Positions 31,873-42,362 are shown, counted from the stretch's first letter. The stretch: 64,000 nt of DNA from Nocardia kruczakiae NBRC 101016 (GCF_001612965.1 NZ_BDBL01000001.1:248001-312000), one strand, 5' to 3'. Notes: a model not told the origin generated them from the letters alone. Numbers and translations: made by a program.

Positions 31873-33000
31873 GTGCGCATCGCTCAGCTGGCGAACTTCT
31901 ACGGGCCGCGTTCGGGCGGACTTCGCACCGCACTGCATCACCTCGGCGCCGGATATGTGGGGGCCGGGCACGAGGTGGTGCTGATCGTGCCGGGCGCGCG
32001 CCGGGGCGAGGAGATCCTGCCCAACGGTGTGGTGCGGATGACCGTGCCGGCAGTGGGGATTCCGTGGACCGGCGGATATCGCGCGGCCGATCCGCGTCGT
32101 GTCGCCGATCTGCTGGTGGGGTTGGCGCCGGATGCGCTCGAGGTGTCGGATCGGCTGACGCTGCGCGGTTTCGGACGGTGGGCCCGCCGCCGGGATATCG
32201 CGTCGGTGATGATCTCGCACGAGCGTCTCGACCGGTTGCTCGGCCAGGTGCTGCCCACCTCGGTCGCTCGCCGAGCCGCCGATGTGGCCAACCGTCGCAC
32301 CGCCGCCGATTACGACATGGTCGTCTGCACGACGGCGTTCGCCCGCGCGGAATTCGACCGGATCGATGCCCCGAATGTCGCGCTCGTCCCGTTGGGGGTG
32401 GATCTGGAACTGTTCGCGCCGCATCGTCACGATCGGGCCCTGCGAGCGCGGCTCGGTGGTTCGCATCTGGTGGTGCACTGCGGGCGGCTGTCGGTGGAGA
32501 AGCGGGTCGATCGCAGTATCGAGGCGGTGGATCATCTGCGCCGGGGCGGGGTGAACGTGCGCCTGGTGGTCGCGGGGGACGGCCCGCGCCGCGACGCGCT
32601 GGTCCGGCAGGCGCGCGGCGTGGCGGCTTTGCCCGACGGGCGTCCCGGCGTCCATTTCGCCGGATTCATCGACGACCGAACGCATTTGGCGACCCTGCTG
32701 GCCAGCGCCGACATCTCCCTCGCGCCCGGTCCGCACGAAACCTTCGGACTGGCGGCGCTCGAGGCATTGGCCGCCGGCACCCCGGTGGTGGCGAGCCGTT
32801 CCTCGGCGCTGGCCGACATCGTGACCGCCGAATGCGGGGCCGTGGCCGCCGATCACCCGTCAGCCTTCGCCGAGGCCGTCACCGATGTGCTGGCCCGCCC
32901 GGCGGCGCAGCGACGGCGTGCGGCGCGCTCGCGGGCCGAACAATTCCCGTGGCCGGTCGCGGTCGCCGGGATGCTGTCGGTATTGCGCGGGTTGTCGTAG
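31873..33000 (+). CDS. Glycosyltransferase family 4 (GT-B), probable mannosyltransferase
   Basis: A 375-residue GT-B retaining glycosyltransferase. The N-terminal ANFYGPRSGGLRTALHHL loop is the acceptor-domain glycine motif. The donor domain has CGRLSVEKRVD and the E-x7-E motif in HETFGLAALEALAAGTPVV. In mycolata, enzymes of this group transfer mannose or glucose to lipids or glycans on the inner membrane face. Donor and acceptor cannot be specified from sequence alone. GTG 31873 is the likely start, with a weak ribosome binding site. It is probably monocistronic. Confidence 0.85.
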   Translation: MRIAQLANFYGPRSGGLRTALHHLGAGYVGAGHEVVLIVPGARRGEEILPNGVVRMTVPAVGIPWTGGYRAADPRRVADLLVGLAPDALEVSDRLTLRGFGRWARRRDIASVMISHERLDRLLGQVLPTSVARRAADVANRRTAADYDMVVCTTAFARAEFDRIDAPNVALVPLGVDLELFAPHRHDRALRARLGGSHLVVHCGRLSVEKRVDRSIEAVDHLRRGGVNVRLVVAGDGPRRDALVRQARGVAALPDGRPGVHFAGFIDDRTHLATLLASADISLAPGPHETFGLAALEALAAGTPVVASRSSALADIVTAECGAVAADHPSAFAEAVTDVLARPAAQRRRAARSRAEQFPWPVAVAGMLSVLRGLS

Positions 33001-33132
33001 CCGCGACGTGCCCGTGCGGCCCGGTACGGATGCGGTGTGTCGGGGAACACGTATGCTCCAGGGCGACGGAGATAGTCAGTCCGGATGCCGGCCCAGCACC
33101 GGCATCACACCGCAGAGCATTCGAGGAACGGC

Positions 33133-33981
33133 GTGCGTGATCGCTTGAAGTCCGTGAGCGGCAAGAAGACTCTGGTCACCGGCGCGGCCAGCGGAATCGG
33201 TCGGGCGACCGCGATCGCCGCCGCCGCACAGGGGGCCGAACTCGTCCTGACCGATATCGACGCCGCCGGGCTCGCGGATACCGTCGAGGAAATCGGGCGC
33301 ACCGGCGGCAAGGTGCTGGCATCGCGGGCTCTCGACATCAGCGATTACGAGGCGGTCGCCGCCTTCGCCCGCGACGTGCACGATCGGCACGGCAGCCTGG
33401 ACGTGGTGATGAACGTGGCCGGCATCTCGGCCTGGGGCACCGTCGAGAATCTCGAGCACCGGCACTGGCGCTCGATGGTCGATGTGAATCTGATGGGTCC
33501 GATCCACGTCATCGAGAGCTTCGTGCCGGAGATGGTGCGGGCCGGGCGGGGCGGCGCGCTGGTCAACGTGTCCTCGGCGGCGGGGCTGCTGGCCTTTCCC
33601 TGGCATGCGGCCTACAGCGCGAGCAAATACGGGTTGCGCGGCGTCTCGGAGGTGCTGCGCTTCGACCTGGCCCGGCACGGGATCACGGTGCATCTGGTGG
33701 CGCCGGGCGCGGTGAACACCCATCTGGTGCAGACCGTCGAGATCGCCGGTGTGGACCGCGACGATCCGCGAATCCAACGGTATGTGAAGCGTTTCCAGTC
33801 GCACGCCGCCTCACCCGACCAGGCCGCGCGAGCCATCTTCCGGGGCATCGAGAAGAATCGCTTCCTCGTCTACACCTCGTTCGACGTGCGGTTCGGATAT
33901 TGGTGGGCGCGAAAGTTCGCCTGGCCCTACGAGTTCACGATGCGCCGCGCCAACGACCAGTTCAACCGCTTCCTGCGCTGA
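33133..33981 (+). CDS. Short-chain dehydrogenase/reductase
   Basis: A 282-residue SDR with the NAD(P) motif TGAASGIG, the NVAG segment, the catalytic Ser in VNVSSAAG and Tyr-Lys in YSASKYG. It is a classical enzyme with a C-terminal extension of ~40 residues containing WWARKFAWPYEFTMRR, which may contact membrane or lipid substrate. The GTG at 33133 is preceded by GAGGAAC, while the frame upstream is not conserved-looking. It converges with soxR, 12 bases between stops. Substrate unknown. Confidence 0.88.
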   Translation: MRDRLKSVSGKKTLVTGAASGIGRATAIAAAAQGAELVLTDIDAAGLADTVEEIGRTGGKVLASRALDISDYEAVAAFARDVHDRHGSLDVVMNVAGISAWGTVENLEHRHWRSMVDVNLMGPIHVIESFVPEMVRAGRGGALVNVSSAAGLLAFPWHAAYSASKYGLRGVSEVLRFDLARHGITVHLVAPGAVNTHLVQTVEIAGVDRDDPRIQRYVKRFQSHAASPDQAARAIFRGIEKNRFLVYTSFDVRFGYWWARKFAWPYEFTMRRANDQFNRFLR

Positions 33982-33993
33982 GCTCGGCGGGAT

Positions 33994-34551
33994 TCATCCG
34001 CACATCTTCTCGGCGCACGCCGCCACATCGGCATCCGTGAGATTTTCGCGGCCCGCCGCGGGCGGTTCCTCGCATCCCTCGGCCCGCGTGCAGTCGATGC
34101 TCACATCCAGCGTGCGCGCGCCGGGGCCCTCGTCGCCGAGCCGGTCGTGATAGTTGACGATCCGGCAGCTGCCCAGTGACAGACACCCACAGCCGATGCA
34201 GTCGGTGAGGCTGTTGCGCAACCGGGTGAGCTGTTCGATCCGCTGATCGAGATCGGTGCGCCACGTTACCGACAATCGTTCCCAATCCTTCCGATTGGGC
34301 GTCCGCCCCTCCGGTAGGGTGTCGAGAGCCTTGCGAATTTCGCTGAGCGGAATTCCGACGCGCTGCGAGATCCGGATGAATGCCACCCTGCGCAGCGTTT
34401 CCCGTGAGTATCGGCGCTGGTTTCCGCTGGTGCGGCGGCTGGCGATCAGGCCCTCGCGTTCGTAGAAATGCAGTGCCGACACCGCGACGCCACTGCGTTC
34501 CGACAGTTGGCCGGGGGTGAGCTCCTTGGCTTGCCACGTCGTATGCTGCAT
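33994..34551 (-). CDS. soxR: Redox-sensing MerR-type regulator SoxR, with extra C-terminal cysteines
   Basis: A 185-residue MerR-family activator. The winged HTH (residues 11-60, [16 protein letters not shown]) is followed by a dimer helix and the [2Fe-2S] cluster motif C118-IG-C121-G-C123-LSLGS-C129, diagnostic of SoxR. It responds to redox-cycling compounds or superoxide by cluster oxidation. It has ~45 residues beyond the usual end of the cluster region, containing four more cysteines (154, 160, 179, 184). A SoxR-box-like palindrome sits just upstream of its start codon. The divergent neighbour is arcA. Confidence 0.92.
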   Translation of the reverse strand: MQHTTWQAKELTPGQLSERSGVAVSALHFYEREGLIASRRTSGNQRRYSRETLRRVAFIRISQRVGIPLSEIRKALDTLPEGRTPNRKDWERLSVTWRTDLDQRIEQLTRLRNSLTDCIGCGCLSLGSCRIVNYHDRLGDEGPGARTLDVSIDCTRAEGCEEPPAAGRENLTDADVAACAEKMCG

Positions 34552-34552
34552 A

Positions 34553-34570
34553 CCTCAACGATACTTCAGG
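34553..34570. promoter_or_regulatory. SoxR-box-like palindrome at the soxR promoter
   Basis: CCTCAACGATACTTCAGG has the CCT.AA....TT.AGG symmetry of the known SoxR operator (CCTCAAG....CTTGAGG). It lies immediately before the soxR ATG and ~130 bases upstream of arcA, suggesting autoregulation. Confidence 0.6.
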
Positions 34571-34697
34571 TTCTGGGTGGCCGGGCGAGAACCGGGAACT
34601 TCGCCGCCGCGCAGCGGGGGCAGCGTCCGGAGCCGGATACGGTGCGGTCGGCGAACAATTTCGTGCCAACCCGGCGACGGCCCATTACGGTCGGGAT

Positions 34698-35924
34698 ATG
34701 GGAACAGAGGCTGTGCCCCCGGCGCGACCGTTTTCCGTGACGACCGAGGTCGGGACGCTGCGCGCGGTACTGCTGCATCGCCCGGGCGATGAGCTGCGCC
34801 GACTCACGCCGCGTAACAACGATCAACTGTTGTTCGACGCCATTCCCTGGGTCGAGCGGGCCCAGCAGGAGCACGAGATCTTCGCCGATGTGCTGCGCGG
34901 CCGGGGCGTCGAGGTGCTGTTGCTCGCCGATCTGCTGACCGAGACGCTCGCGGTCAGCGGCGCCGGACGCAGTATGGGCATCACCGCGGCCGTCGACGCC
35001 CGCCGCATCGGCTACGCCCTCGCCGAGGAACTGAAGACCTATCTGCGCGCGGTGCCCGCGCCGGATCTGTCGCGAATCCTCATGGCCGGCATGACCTTCG
35101 ACGAATTGCCGTTCGAACCGGATGCCGCCTCACTGGTGCGGCGGATGCACCACGGCACCGATTTCGTCATCGAACCGCTGCCGAATCTGCTGTTCACCCG
35201 CGATTCCTCGTTCTGGGTGGGGCCCAAGGTGGCGATCACGTCGCTCGCGCTGCCGGCCCGCGCTCGCGAAACCTCGCTCACCGACCTGGTATACGCGTTC
35301 CATCCGCGATTCCTCGGCGTGCGCCGGGCCTACGAATCGCACACCGCACCGATGGAAGGCGGTGACGTGCTGCTGCTTTCGCCCGGCGTGGTCGCGATCG
35401 GGGTGGGGGAGCGCACCTCGCCGGCGGGTGCGGAAGCGTTGGCGCGCAGCCTCTTCGACGATGCGCTGGCCCACACCGTGCTGGTGGTGCCGATCGCGCA
35501 GAACCGGGCCACCATGCATCTGGACACCGTGTGCACCATGGTCGACCGCGATGCGGTGGTGATGTACCCGGGTGTGCAGAATTCGTTGCGCGCGTTCACC
35601 ATCCGGTCCGACGGCGATTCGGTGCGGATGAGTGGTCCCGATCCGTTCCTGCCCGCCGCGGCCGAGGCGATGGGGATCGACAAACTACGGGTCATCGACA
35701 CCGGGCTGGACGGGGTGACCGCCGAGCGGGAACAGTGGGACGACGGCAACAACACCCTCGCACTGGCGCCCGGGGTCGTGGTGGCCTATGAACGCAACGA
35801 GAATACGAATACACGGCTGGCCGATGCGGGCATCGAGGTGCTGACCATTCCGGGATCCGAACTGGGTTCCGGGCGTGGCGGGCCCCGTTGCCTGTCCTGC
35901 CCGCTGTCGCGTGACGAGGTGTGA
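34698..35924 (+). CDS. arcA: Arginine deiminase
   Basis: Converts arginine to citrulline and ammonia, the first step of the arginine deiminase route. The 408-residue product has the family's guanidine-binding EGGD (in MEGGDVLLL), FTRDSSFW, the catalytic His in [13 protein letters not shown] and the nucleophilic Cys in GGPRCLSCP near the C-terminus. Length is normal. No arcB, arcC or arcD is adjacent, as in M. tuberculosis where arcA (Rv1001) also lies next to the protein mannosyltransferase gene. It is cytoplasmic and divergent from soxR. Confidence 0.95.
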   Translation: MGTEAVPPARPFSVTTEVGTLRAVLLHRPGDELRRLTPRNNDQLLFDAIPWVERAQQEHEIFADVLRGRGVEVLLLADLLTETLAVSGAGRSMGITAAVDARRIGYALAEELKTYLRAVPAPDLSRILMAGMTFDELPFEPDAASLVRRMHHGTDFVIEPLPNLLFTRDSSFWVGPKVAITSLALPARARETSLTDLVYAFHPRFLGVRRAYESHTAPMEGGDVLLLSPGVVAIGVGERTSPAGAEALARSLFDDALAHTVLVVPIAQNRATMHLDTVCTMVDRDAVVMYPGVQNSLRAFTIRSDGDSVRMSGPDPFLPAAAEAMGIDKLRVIDTGLDGVTAEREQWDDGNNTLALAPGVVVAYERNENTNTRLADAGIEVLTIPGSELGSGRGGPRCLSCPLSRDEV

Positions 35925-35931
35925 AAAACCG

Positions 35932-36297
35932 ATGCTGGATATCCCGGTCGACCATCAATCGACGGTCCCGCCGTACGAACAACTGCGGCTGGGCATCGTC
36001 GCCCGGGTGCAATCCGGCGAACTCACCGCCGGAACCAAGATTCCGACGGTGCGTGCACTGGCCGTTCAGCTCGGCTTGGCGCCGAACACCGTCGCGCGCG
36101 CCTACCGCGAGCTCGAACAGGACGGTGTGCTCGAGACCCGGGGGCGGCTCGGGTCGTTCATCGCCTCCTCCGGTGATCCGACTCGCGACGCGGCCGGGCG
36201 CGCGGCCACGGAATACGTTGCGGTGGTACGCCGATTGGGGCTCGACGACGACGCGGCGCTGCGCTACGTGCGGGCGGCGCTGGGCGAGACCCCCTAG
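35932..36297 (+). CDS. GntR family regulator, YtrA-like short form
   Basis: A 121-residue GntR protein with only the N-terminal winged HTH (PPYEQLRLGIVARVQSGEL, then IPTVRALAVQLGLAPNTVARAYRELEQ by position) and a short helical tail, as in the YtrA subfamily. Such regulators usually repress ABC transporter operons, but none is adjacent. It begins 7 bases after the arcA stop, so co-transcription with arcA is likely. Confidence 0.88.
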   Translation: MLDIPVDHQSTVPPYEQLRLGIVARVQSGELTAGTKIPTVRALAVQLGLAPNTVARAYRELEQDGVLETRGRLGSFIASSGDPTRDAAGRAATEYVAVVRRLGLDDDAALRYVRAALGETP

Positions 36298-36303
36298 CCG
36301 ACC

Positions 36304-37965
36304 TCAACGCCAGCTGGGTAGCCAGAGGTGGTCGTGCCAGTTGGACGGCGTGATCGGCAGGGCGGTGAGAATGGGCCACAACCAGATGAAATTGGCGATC
36401 ACCAGACCCAGATACAGGCACACCAGAAGTAGTCCGAGACTTCGGCGTTCGCCGGACAGCGCGAACCACCGCCCCGACCGGGCGCGCACCAGCGGCGCGG
36501 GGCCGAGGATGTCGCCGAGCGTCAAGGCGAGGCCCATCGCGAGGAACGGCGCCATCGGGACCGCGTAGAAGTAGTACATCTGCCGGTCCAGATCCGCGAA
36601 CCACGGCAGCAGCCCGGCGCCGTAGCCGACCAGCATCGCCGCATATCGCCAGTCGCGGCGGGTGGCGGTGCGCCACACCGCCCAGGCGAGCATCGGCAGC
36701 GACAGCCACCACATCGCCGGGGTACCGATCAGCATCACGGCCTTCACACAGACCGCCTGCCCACAGCCGGTGACCCCGTTGTCGGCGTAGTAGTACAGCA
36801 TCGGGCGCAGGCCCATCGGCCACGACCACGGCTTGGATTCCCACGGGTGATGGTTACCGGCCGAATTGGTCAGGCTCTGATGGAATTTCAGCGATTCGGC
36901 CTGGTTGTGCCACAGCGAACGCAACGCGTCCGGAATCCACGACCAGGTGCCGCCGGTGCCGACGGCATTGCCCACCGAATAGCGGTCGTAACCGTCCTCG
37001 CTGGCGAACCAGCCCCAATAGGTGGCCAGATAGACCAGCAGCGGAATCGCCACCAGCGCATACAGAGCCGGACCGATATCGCGGACCGCCGTGCCGGCCC
37101 AGGGACGCGGCACCCCGTAGGCCTTGCGCGCGGCCACATCGAAACACACCGTCATCAGCCCGAAGAACAGGATGAAATACAGGCCCGACCACTTCGTTCC
37201 GCACGACAGCCCCAGCAGCAGACCGGCCCCGAACCGCCACCACCGCACACCCAGTCGCGGCCCGAACACGCTGAATGCGATGGCGGCGCTCCCAGTGCCC
37301 TCCGTGGTTACGCGCGCTGCCGCCTCCGGGCCCGCCGCTCGCGCCGCGGGCGCTGTCCGGCCTTCGGCGTCGGCCCGGGCGAGGCGGGCCCGCATCTCGT
37401 CGCGATCGACGATCAGGCAGCCGAAGGCGCCGACGACGAAGACCGCCTGGAAGATGTCGAGCATGCCGATGCGCGAGGACACGAAGGTCAGGCCGTCGGC
37501 GATCAGCAGCACACCCGCGATCGCGCCGATGAGGGTGGATCGGGTCATTCGCCGGGTGATGCGGATGACCAGCAGGACCAGCAGCGATCCGAAGATCGCC
37601 GCGGTGAATCGCCAGCCCCAGCTGGTGTAGCCGAACAGCGCTTCACCCAGCGCGATCATCTGTTTACCGACCGGCGGATGGACCACCAGCCCATAGGCCG
37701 GATTGTCCTCGACCCCGCCGCCGGTGAGCATCTGCCAGGCCTGCGGTGCGTAGTGCTTCTCGTCGAAGACCGGGGTGCCGGCGTCGGTCGGGTAGTTCAG
37801 CATGGTGAACCGGGTGACCGCGGCGACCACCGTCAGGAATAGCGTGACCAGCCAGCCTCGGGCCCGGTCGGTCGGTCCGAAATCGGGTGCGGGGCGCAGC
37901 GGCGCCGGACTGGACAAGGCCGGGCCCGCGCCGATCGCCGGTCGCGTATCGGTCAGCTGGGTCAC
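36304..37965 (-). CDS. pmt: Protein O-mannosyltransferase (dolichyl/polyprenyl-phosphate-mannose dependent)
   Basis: An integral membrane GT-C enzyme of 553 residues that transfers mannose from polyprenyl-phosphomannose to Ser/Thr of exported proteins at the outer face of the membrane. The catalytic acidic pair is visible in the first loop as D68-E69 (FDEKHY), followed by about ten hydrophobic helices. Blocks such as HPPVGK, SRIGMLD and HHPWESKPWSWP match Rv1002c. A disordered Ala/Arg insert of ~30 residues lies at about 200-235. It is convergent with the GntR gene and divergent from rsmI. The Thr/Pro-rich protein at 15043 is the kind of substrate it modifies. Confidence 0.95.
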   Translation of the reverse strand: MTQLTDTRPAIGAGPALSSPAPLRPAPDFGPTDRARGWLVTLFLTVVAAVTRFTMLNYPTDAGTPVFDEKHYAPQAWQMLTGGGVEDNPAYGLVVHPPVGKQMIALGEALFGYTSWGWRFTAAIFGSLLVLLVIRITRRMTRSTLIGAIAGVLLIADGLTFVSSRIGMLDIFQAVFVVGAFGCLIVDRDEMRARLARADAEGRTAPAARAAGPEAAARVTTEGTGSAAIAFSVFGPRLGVRWWRFGAGLLLGLSCGTKWSGLYFILFFGLMTVCFDVAARKAYGVPRPWAGTAVRDIGPALYALVAIPLLVYLATYWGWFASEDGYDRYSVGNAVGTGGTWSWIPDALRSLWHNQAESLKFHQSLTNSAGNHHPWESKPWSWPMGLRPMLYYYADNGVTGCGQAVCVKAVMLIGTPAMWWLSLPMLAWAVWRTATRRDWRYAAMLVGYGAGLLPWFADLDRQMYYFYAVPMAPFLAMGLALTLGDILGPAPLVRARSGRWFALSGERRSLGLLLVCLYLGLVIANFIWLWPILTALPITPSNWHDHLWLPSWR

Positions 37966-38123
37966 GCTCCGATCGTATGCGGTGTGCGGCGGTGGGCTGC
38001 GCGGCGGTGAGCCGACCTGCGGACTCGGGCGCGGTCCGTCCCAGGGGTAGCGTTTGCCCGGACCGGGCGCGGGTGCGCGGTGGCGGCCGGTCGGATGGGT
38101 CGGCCGGCGGTGAAAGGACGGCG

Positions 38124-38969
38124 ATGGGCGAGCACGGCGGGCGGTTGGTGCTGGCGGCGACGCCGATGGGCGATATCGGTGATGCGTCGCAGCGGTTGCG
38201 CGACGCCCTCGCGAGCGCGGACATCGTGGCCGCCGAGGACACCCGCCGGACCCGGGCGCTGGCCAAGGCGCTCGAGGTGGAGATCAGCGGGCGGATGGTG
38301 AGCTTCTACGATCATGTGGAGGCCGCGCGAATTCCGTTGCTACTGGACGAGATCGAATCCGGGAGGACCGTGCTGCTGGTCACCGATGCGGGGATGCCCT
38401 CGGTCAGCGATCCCGGTTATCGGATGGTCGCGGCATGTATCGAGCGGGGCCTGGCGGTGACCTGTCTGCCCGGTCCCTCGGCCGTCACCACCGCCCTGGC
38501 CCTGTCCGGACTGCCGATGGAACGGTTCTGCTTCGACGGCTTCGCCCCGCGCAAGTCCGGGCAGCGCAAGCAGTGGCTCGCGACGCTGGTCACCGAGCCG
38601 CGCGCGGTGGTGTTCTTCGAGGCGCCGCATCGGCTCGCCGGCTGCCTGGCCGATGCCGCCGAGGTGCTGGGCCCCGAACGCCGGGCCGCGGTGTGCCGGG
38701 AGCTGACCAAGACCTACGAGGAGGTCGTGCGCGGCGGACTCGGCGAGCTGGCGGAATGGGCCGTCGAAGGCGCGCGCGGAGAGATCACGGTGGTGGTCGA
38801 AGGGGCGCAACCGGTTTCGGCCGACCCGGTCGATCTGGTCGACGAGGTGGAGGAACTGGTCGCCGACGGCACCCGCCTCAAGGACGCCTGCGCGCAGGTG
38901 GCCGCGCGGGCGGGCGGAGTCTCGCGACGCGAACTCTACGACGCGGTCCTGGCCGCCCGCGCGGAGTAG
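38124..38969 (+). CDS. rsmI: 16S rRNA (cytidine-1402-2'-O)-methyltransferase
   Basis: Methylates the 2'-O of C1402 in the 30S decoding centre. The 281-residue product has the tetrapyrrole-methylase fold signatures: LVLAATPMGDIGDASQRL at the N-terminus, AEDTRRTRAL, VTDAGMPSVSDPGYRMV, LPGPSAVTTALALSGLP and FFEAPHRL. The ATG at 38124 follows a GAAAGGACGG site. Its partner position next to pmt matches mycobacterial order. Confidence 0.95.
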   Translation: MGEHGGRLVLAATPMGDIGDASQRLRDALASADIVAAEDTRRTRALAKALEVEISGRMVSFYDHVEAARIPLLLDEIESGRTVLLVTDAGMPSVSDPGYRMVAACIERGLAVTCLPGPSAVTTALALSGLPMERFCFDGFAPRKSGQRKQWLATLVTEPRAVVFFEAPHRLAGCLADAAEVLGPERRAAVCRELTKTYEEVVRGGLGELAEWAVEGARGEITVVVEGAQPVSADPVDLVDEVEELVADGTRLKDACAQVAARAGGVSRRELYDAVLAARAE

Positions 38970-39023
38970 CGCAGATCCGCTCGACCGGGCCCGGCGGGGC
39001 ATCCACCACCGCGCCCGTCTCGA

Positions 39024-39671
39024 TCACACGCGCGCGACGACCGGCGCGAGCCCCAGCACGGTATTCGCGAATTCGATGAAGGTGGGCGCCATGTCGGGAA
39101 CGCGATGCGCGCCCTCACGGACCAGCACTCGCCGCGTGCGTTCGCCGATGGCGTCGGGGACCAGGGCGATCACCTCGTCCGGCAGTGCCGGAATCCCGGG
39201 ATCGGCGGCGCGCGCCTGATCGTGGAAAGTGCGGTACAGGGTGGCGAAGTGGTCCACCGCCAGATCGCGGAACTCCGCGGTCGCATCGCCGACCAGCAAC
39301 GATTCCACCAGGATGAGCCGCGCGAAATCCGGTTCGGCCGCCACCACCGAACAGAACGTGCTGATCATGGTGGCGATGCGCTGCCGCGGATCGACCTCCT
39401 CGGGCAGGTGTGCCAGCTCCTCCGCGATCCGGGTGCGGATGATCTCGACACCGGTGTGCACCGCCTCGATGAAGCAGTGCTCCTTGTTGCCGAAATGTTC
39501 GTAGAAGGTACTGCGTGAGACGTGGGCGCGGCCGACGATATCGGTCAGCGTGACCGTGGAAAAGCCTCGGGCGCCGACACATTCGACCATCGCGCCGATG
39601 AGCCGGCCCCGGGGGGTGCCGAGCGCGTGGGCGCGAACGCTGCGGTGGCGCTCGGCGAAATCCGCATCCAT
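39024..39671 (-). CDS. TetR family regulator
   Basis: A 215-residue TetR protein with the HTH VTLTDIVGRAHVSRSTFYEHFGNKEH (by position 39-64), followed by an all-helical ligand domain that resembles the AcrR-like group. It ends 55 bases from the rsmI stop (convergent) and starts 22 bases after the metG stop on the same strand, so it may be read through from metG. No divergent partner gene reveals its target. Confidence 0.85.
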   Translation of the reverse strand: MDADFAERHRSVRAHALGTPRGRLIGAMVECVGARGFSTVTLTDIVGRAHVSRSTFYEHFGNKEHCFIEAVHTGVEIIRTRIAEELAHLPEEVDPRQRIATMISTFCSVVAAEPDFARLILVESLLVGDATAEFRDLAVDHFATLYRTFHDQARAADPGIPALPDEVIALVPDAIGERTRRVLVREGAHRVPDMAPTFIEFANTVLGLAPVVARV

Positions 39672-39693
39672 AACCGGCTCCGGTCGCCTGCTT

Positions 39694-41256
39694 CTACTTC
39701 GGTTCGATGTACTTCGGGAACACCGGTTCCGGCGCGGGGAGGGCCAGTCCGGCCTCGATCGGTGTCGCGAGATCGGCGAAGGTGCGCGCGGTCTGGCCGA
39801 GCTGGTCGAGAATCCGCCCGGCCGAACCCGGGATCACCGGCTGCACGAGGATCGACACGATCCGCAGCACCTCGAGGGTCACGTACAGCACGGTCGCCTC
39901 GCGGGCCACATCCTCGGGCGTGCCCGACTTGGCCAGCGCCCACGGCTGCTGCGCGGAGAAGTACTTGTTCGTCTCGCCGAGAGTCAGCCAGACCGCCTCG
40001 AGCGCCAGATGCAGCTGCTGCCCGTCGAATTCGGTGCGGCAGCGCTCCAGCAGGCCGTTCGCGCGATCGAGCAGTTCCCGATCGGCGTCGGTGAATTCGC
40101 CGGGAGTCGGTACGGCGGAATCGAAATCGCGCGCCACCATCTTCAGGCTGCGCTGCACCAGATTGCCGTACTCGTTGGCCAGGTCGGTGTTGATCCGCCC
40201 GACGATGGCGTCGTGGCTGTAGGAACCGTCCTGGCCGTAGGAGATCTCACGCAGCAGGAAGAATCGCACCGCGTCGAGACCGTACTGGTCGACCAGCGCC
40301 AGCGGATCCACCACATTGCCGACCGACTTCGACATCTTCTCGCCCTTGTTGAACAAGAAGCCGTGTACGAAAACGCGTTTCGGCAATTCGATACCCGCCG
40401 ACATCAGGAATGCCGGCCAGTAGACGGTGTGGAAGCGGGTGATGTCCTTGCCGATGATGTGCACATTCGCCGGCCAGAACCGCTGGAAGGCGGCCGAATC
40501 GGTATTCGGGAATCCGACTCCGGTCAGATAGTTGGTGAGCGCGTCCACCCACACGTACATCACATGCGCCGGATCGCCGGGCACCGGCACACCCCAGTCG
40601 AAGGTGGTGCGGGAAATCGACAGATCCTTCAGACCGGCCTTCACATAGCTGACTATTTCGTTGCGCCGGGTCGCGGGCAGGATGAAATCCGGTGTGGTCT
40701 CGTACAGTTCGAGCAGCCGGTCCTGATATTTCGACAACCGGAAGAAGTAGTTCGACTCCTCGGTCCATTCCACCGGGGTCCGGGTTTCGGTCGCCAGGCG
40801 CGTCCCGTCCTCGGTGACGGTGGTCTCCTCCTCGGTGTAGAAGGCCTCGTCGCGCACCGAGTACCAGCCCGAATAGGTGTCGAGGTAGATATCGCCGTTG
40901 GCCTGCATGCGCTCCCAGATCGCGATGCTGGCGGCGAGGTGATCCTCGTCGGTGGTGCGGATGAACCGGTCGTAGGAAATGTCGAGCGCCTTGTCCATGC
41001 GTTCGAACACATCCGAATTGCGCGCGGCGTATTCCTCCACGGAGACGCCGGCGGCGCGCGCGGCCTGCTGCACCTTCTGGCCGTGCTCGTCGGTGCCGGT
41101 CATGAAGAACACGTCGTAGCCGTCGAGCCGCTTGAACCGGGCCAGCGTATCGGTGGAGATGTACTCGTAGGCATGGCCGATATGCGGCGCGCCGTTGGGA
41201 TAGGCGATCGCCGTGGTGATGTAGAAGGCCGGTGATGTGCGTTCGGGTGCGCTCAT
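39694..41256 (-). CDS. metG: Methionyl-tRNA synthetase
   Basis: A class I aminoacyl-tRNA synthetase of 520 residues charging tRNA-Met. The ATP site shows the HIGH motif in [12 protein letters not shown] and KMSKS in [12 protein letters not shown]. The [12 protein letters not shown] segment and the helical anticodon-binding domain in the C-terminal third are normal. The length fits the short, non-dimerising form without a C-terminal EMAP-like domain, as in mycobacteria. It is divergent from tatD. Confidence 0.97.
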   Translation of the reverse strand: MSAPERTSPAFYITTAIAYPNGAPHIGHAYEYISTDTLARFKRLDGYDVFFMTGTDEHGQKVQQAARAAGVSVEEYAARNSDVFERMDKALDISYDRFIRTTDEDHLAASIAIWERMQANGDIYLDTYSGWYSVRDEAFYTEEETTVTEDGTRLATETRTPVEWTEESNYFFRLSKYQDRLLELYETTPDFILPATRRNEIVSYVKAGLKDLSISRTTFDWGVPVPGDPAHVMYVWVDALTNYLTGVGFPNTDSAAFQRFWPANVHIIGKDITRFHTVYWPAFLMSAGIELPKRVFVHGFLFNKGEKMSKSVGNVVDPLALVDQYGLDAVRFFLLREISYGQDGSYSHDAIVGRINTDLANEYGNLVQRSLKMVARDFDSAVPTPGEFTDADRELLDRANGLLERCRTEFDGQQLHLALEAVWLTLGETNKYFSAQQPWALAKSGTPEDVAREATVLYVTLEVLRIVSILVQPVIPGSAGRILDQLGQTARTFADLATPIEAGLALPAPEPVFPKYIEPK

Positions 41257-41369
41257 GGTGTGTCCACTCTAATCCGCCGCCCATAATCCCTCGCGTCGAT
41301 ATCCCGTCGTCCGCTCGGCGGTCCCGCCGGGGTCACCTGCCGTCGGTGCGGTGTGTCTAATCTGGTCCG

Positions 41370-42206
41370 ATGCCCGGTAAACGACCCGCACCCGAGCCGC
41401 CCGAACCGCTGTCGCCGTTGATCGACGCGCACACCCACCTCGATGCGTGCGGCGCCGAGGACGCGGAATCGGTTGCCGCCATGGTGGATCGGGCCGCCGC
41501 CGTGGGTGTCGGCCGGGTGGTGACCATTGCCGACGACCTCGATGCCGCCCGCTTCGCCGTCGACGCCGCGCACTGGGATCCGCGCGTGTACGCGGCGGTC
41601 GCACTGCATCCGACCCGGGCGAATGCCCTGGACGACGCCGCCCGCGCCGAACTGGAGAAGCTGGCCGCCGACCCCCGCGTGGTCGCCGTCGGTGAGACCG
41701 GGCTCGACTACTACTGGCCCGGCAAACTCGACGGCTGCGCCGATATCGAGGATCAGGTCGAGGGTTTCCGCTGGCATATCGACCTCGCGAAGCGACTCGG
41801 CAAGCCGTTGATGATCCACAACCGCGAGGCCGATCACGACGTGCTGGCGGTCCTGCTGGACGAGGGCGCGCCGGAGACGGTGATCTTCCACTGCTTCTCC
41901 TCCGACGCCAATATGGCGCTGGCCTGCGTGGCCGAGGGGTATCTGCTCAGCTTCTCCGGGACGGTGAGTTTCCGGAACGCGCACGAACTGCGCGAGGCCG
42001 CGAAGCTGGTGCCGGACGAGCTGATCCTGGTGGAGACCGATGCGCCGTTCCTGACCCCGCACCCGTTCCGGGGCGCGCCGAACGAGCCGTACTGCCTGCC
42101 CTACACCGTGCGGGCCCTGGCCGAGCTGCGCGAACAGGATCCGGCGGCGCTGGCCGAGATCACCACCGCCAATGCGGAGCGGGTCTACCGGTTGCCGAGG
42201 CGCTGA
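41370..42206 (+). CDS. tatD: TatD family metal-dependent hydrolase/DNase
   Basis: A 278-residue TIM-barrel metallohydrolase with nuclease activity in characterised relatives. Metal ligands are visible in DAHTHLD, VGETGLDYYW, MIHNREADHD and FHCFSSD, with ETDAPFLTPHPFRG near the C-terminus, all standard for TatD/YcfH. It lies upstream of rpfB as in M. tuberculosis (Rv1008-Rv1009). Confidence 0.95.
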   Translation: MPGKRPAPEPPEPLSPLIDAHTHLDACGAEDAESVAAMVDRAAAVGVGRVVTIADDLDAARFAVDAAHWDPRVYAAVALHPTRANALDDAARAELEKLAADPRVVAVGETGLDYYWPGKLDGCADIEDQVEGFRWHIDLAKRLGKPLMIHNREADHDVLAVLLDEGAPETVIFHCFSSDANMALACVAEGYLLSFSGTVSFRNAHELREAAKLVPDELILVETDAPFLTPHPFRGAPNEPYCLPYTVRALAELREQDPAALAEITTANAERVYRLPRR

Positions 42207-42362
42207 GCCCGGCGCGTGCGGTGCGTCACATAAAACGCGACCGGAATGCGAGGTGTGCTCCAGTTCACTTACGATTGCGCGGTCGTGATATTTCCGGATC
42301 GTCGATATCGAATCGTGATGTGGAAATCCCCTGTTCCACGGCATGTAGTTGCCAGGGACTGA

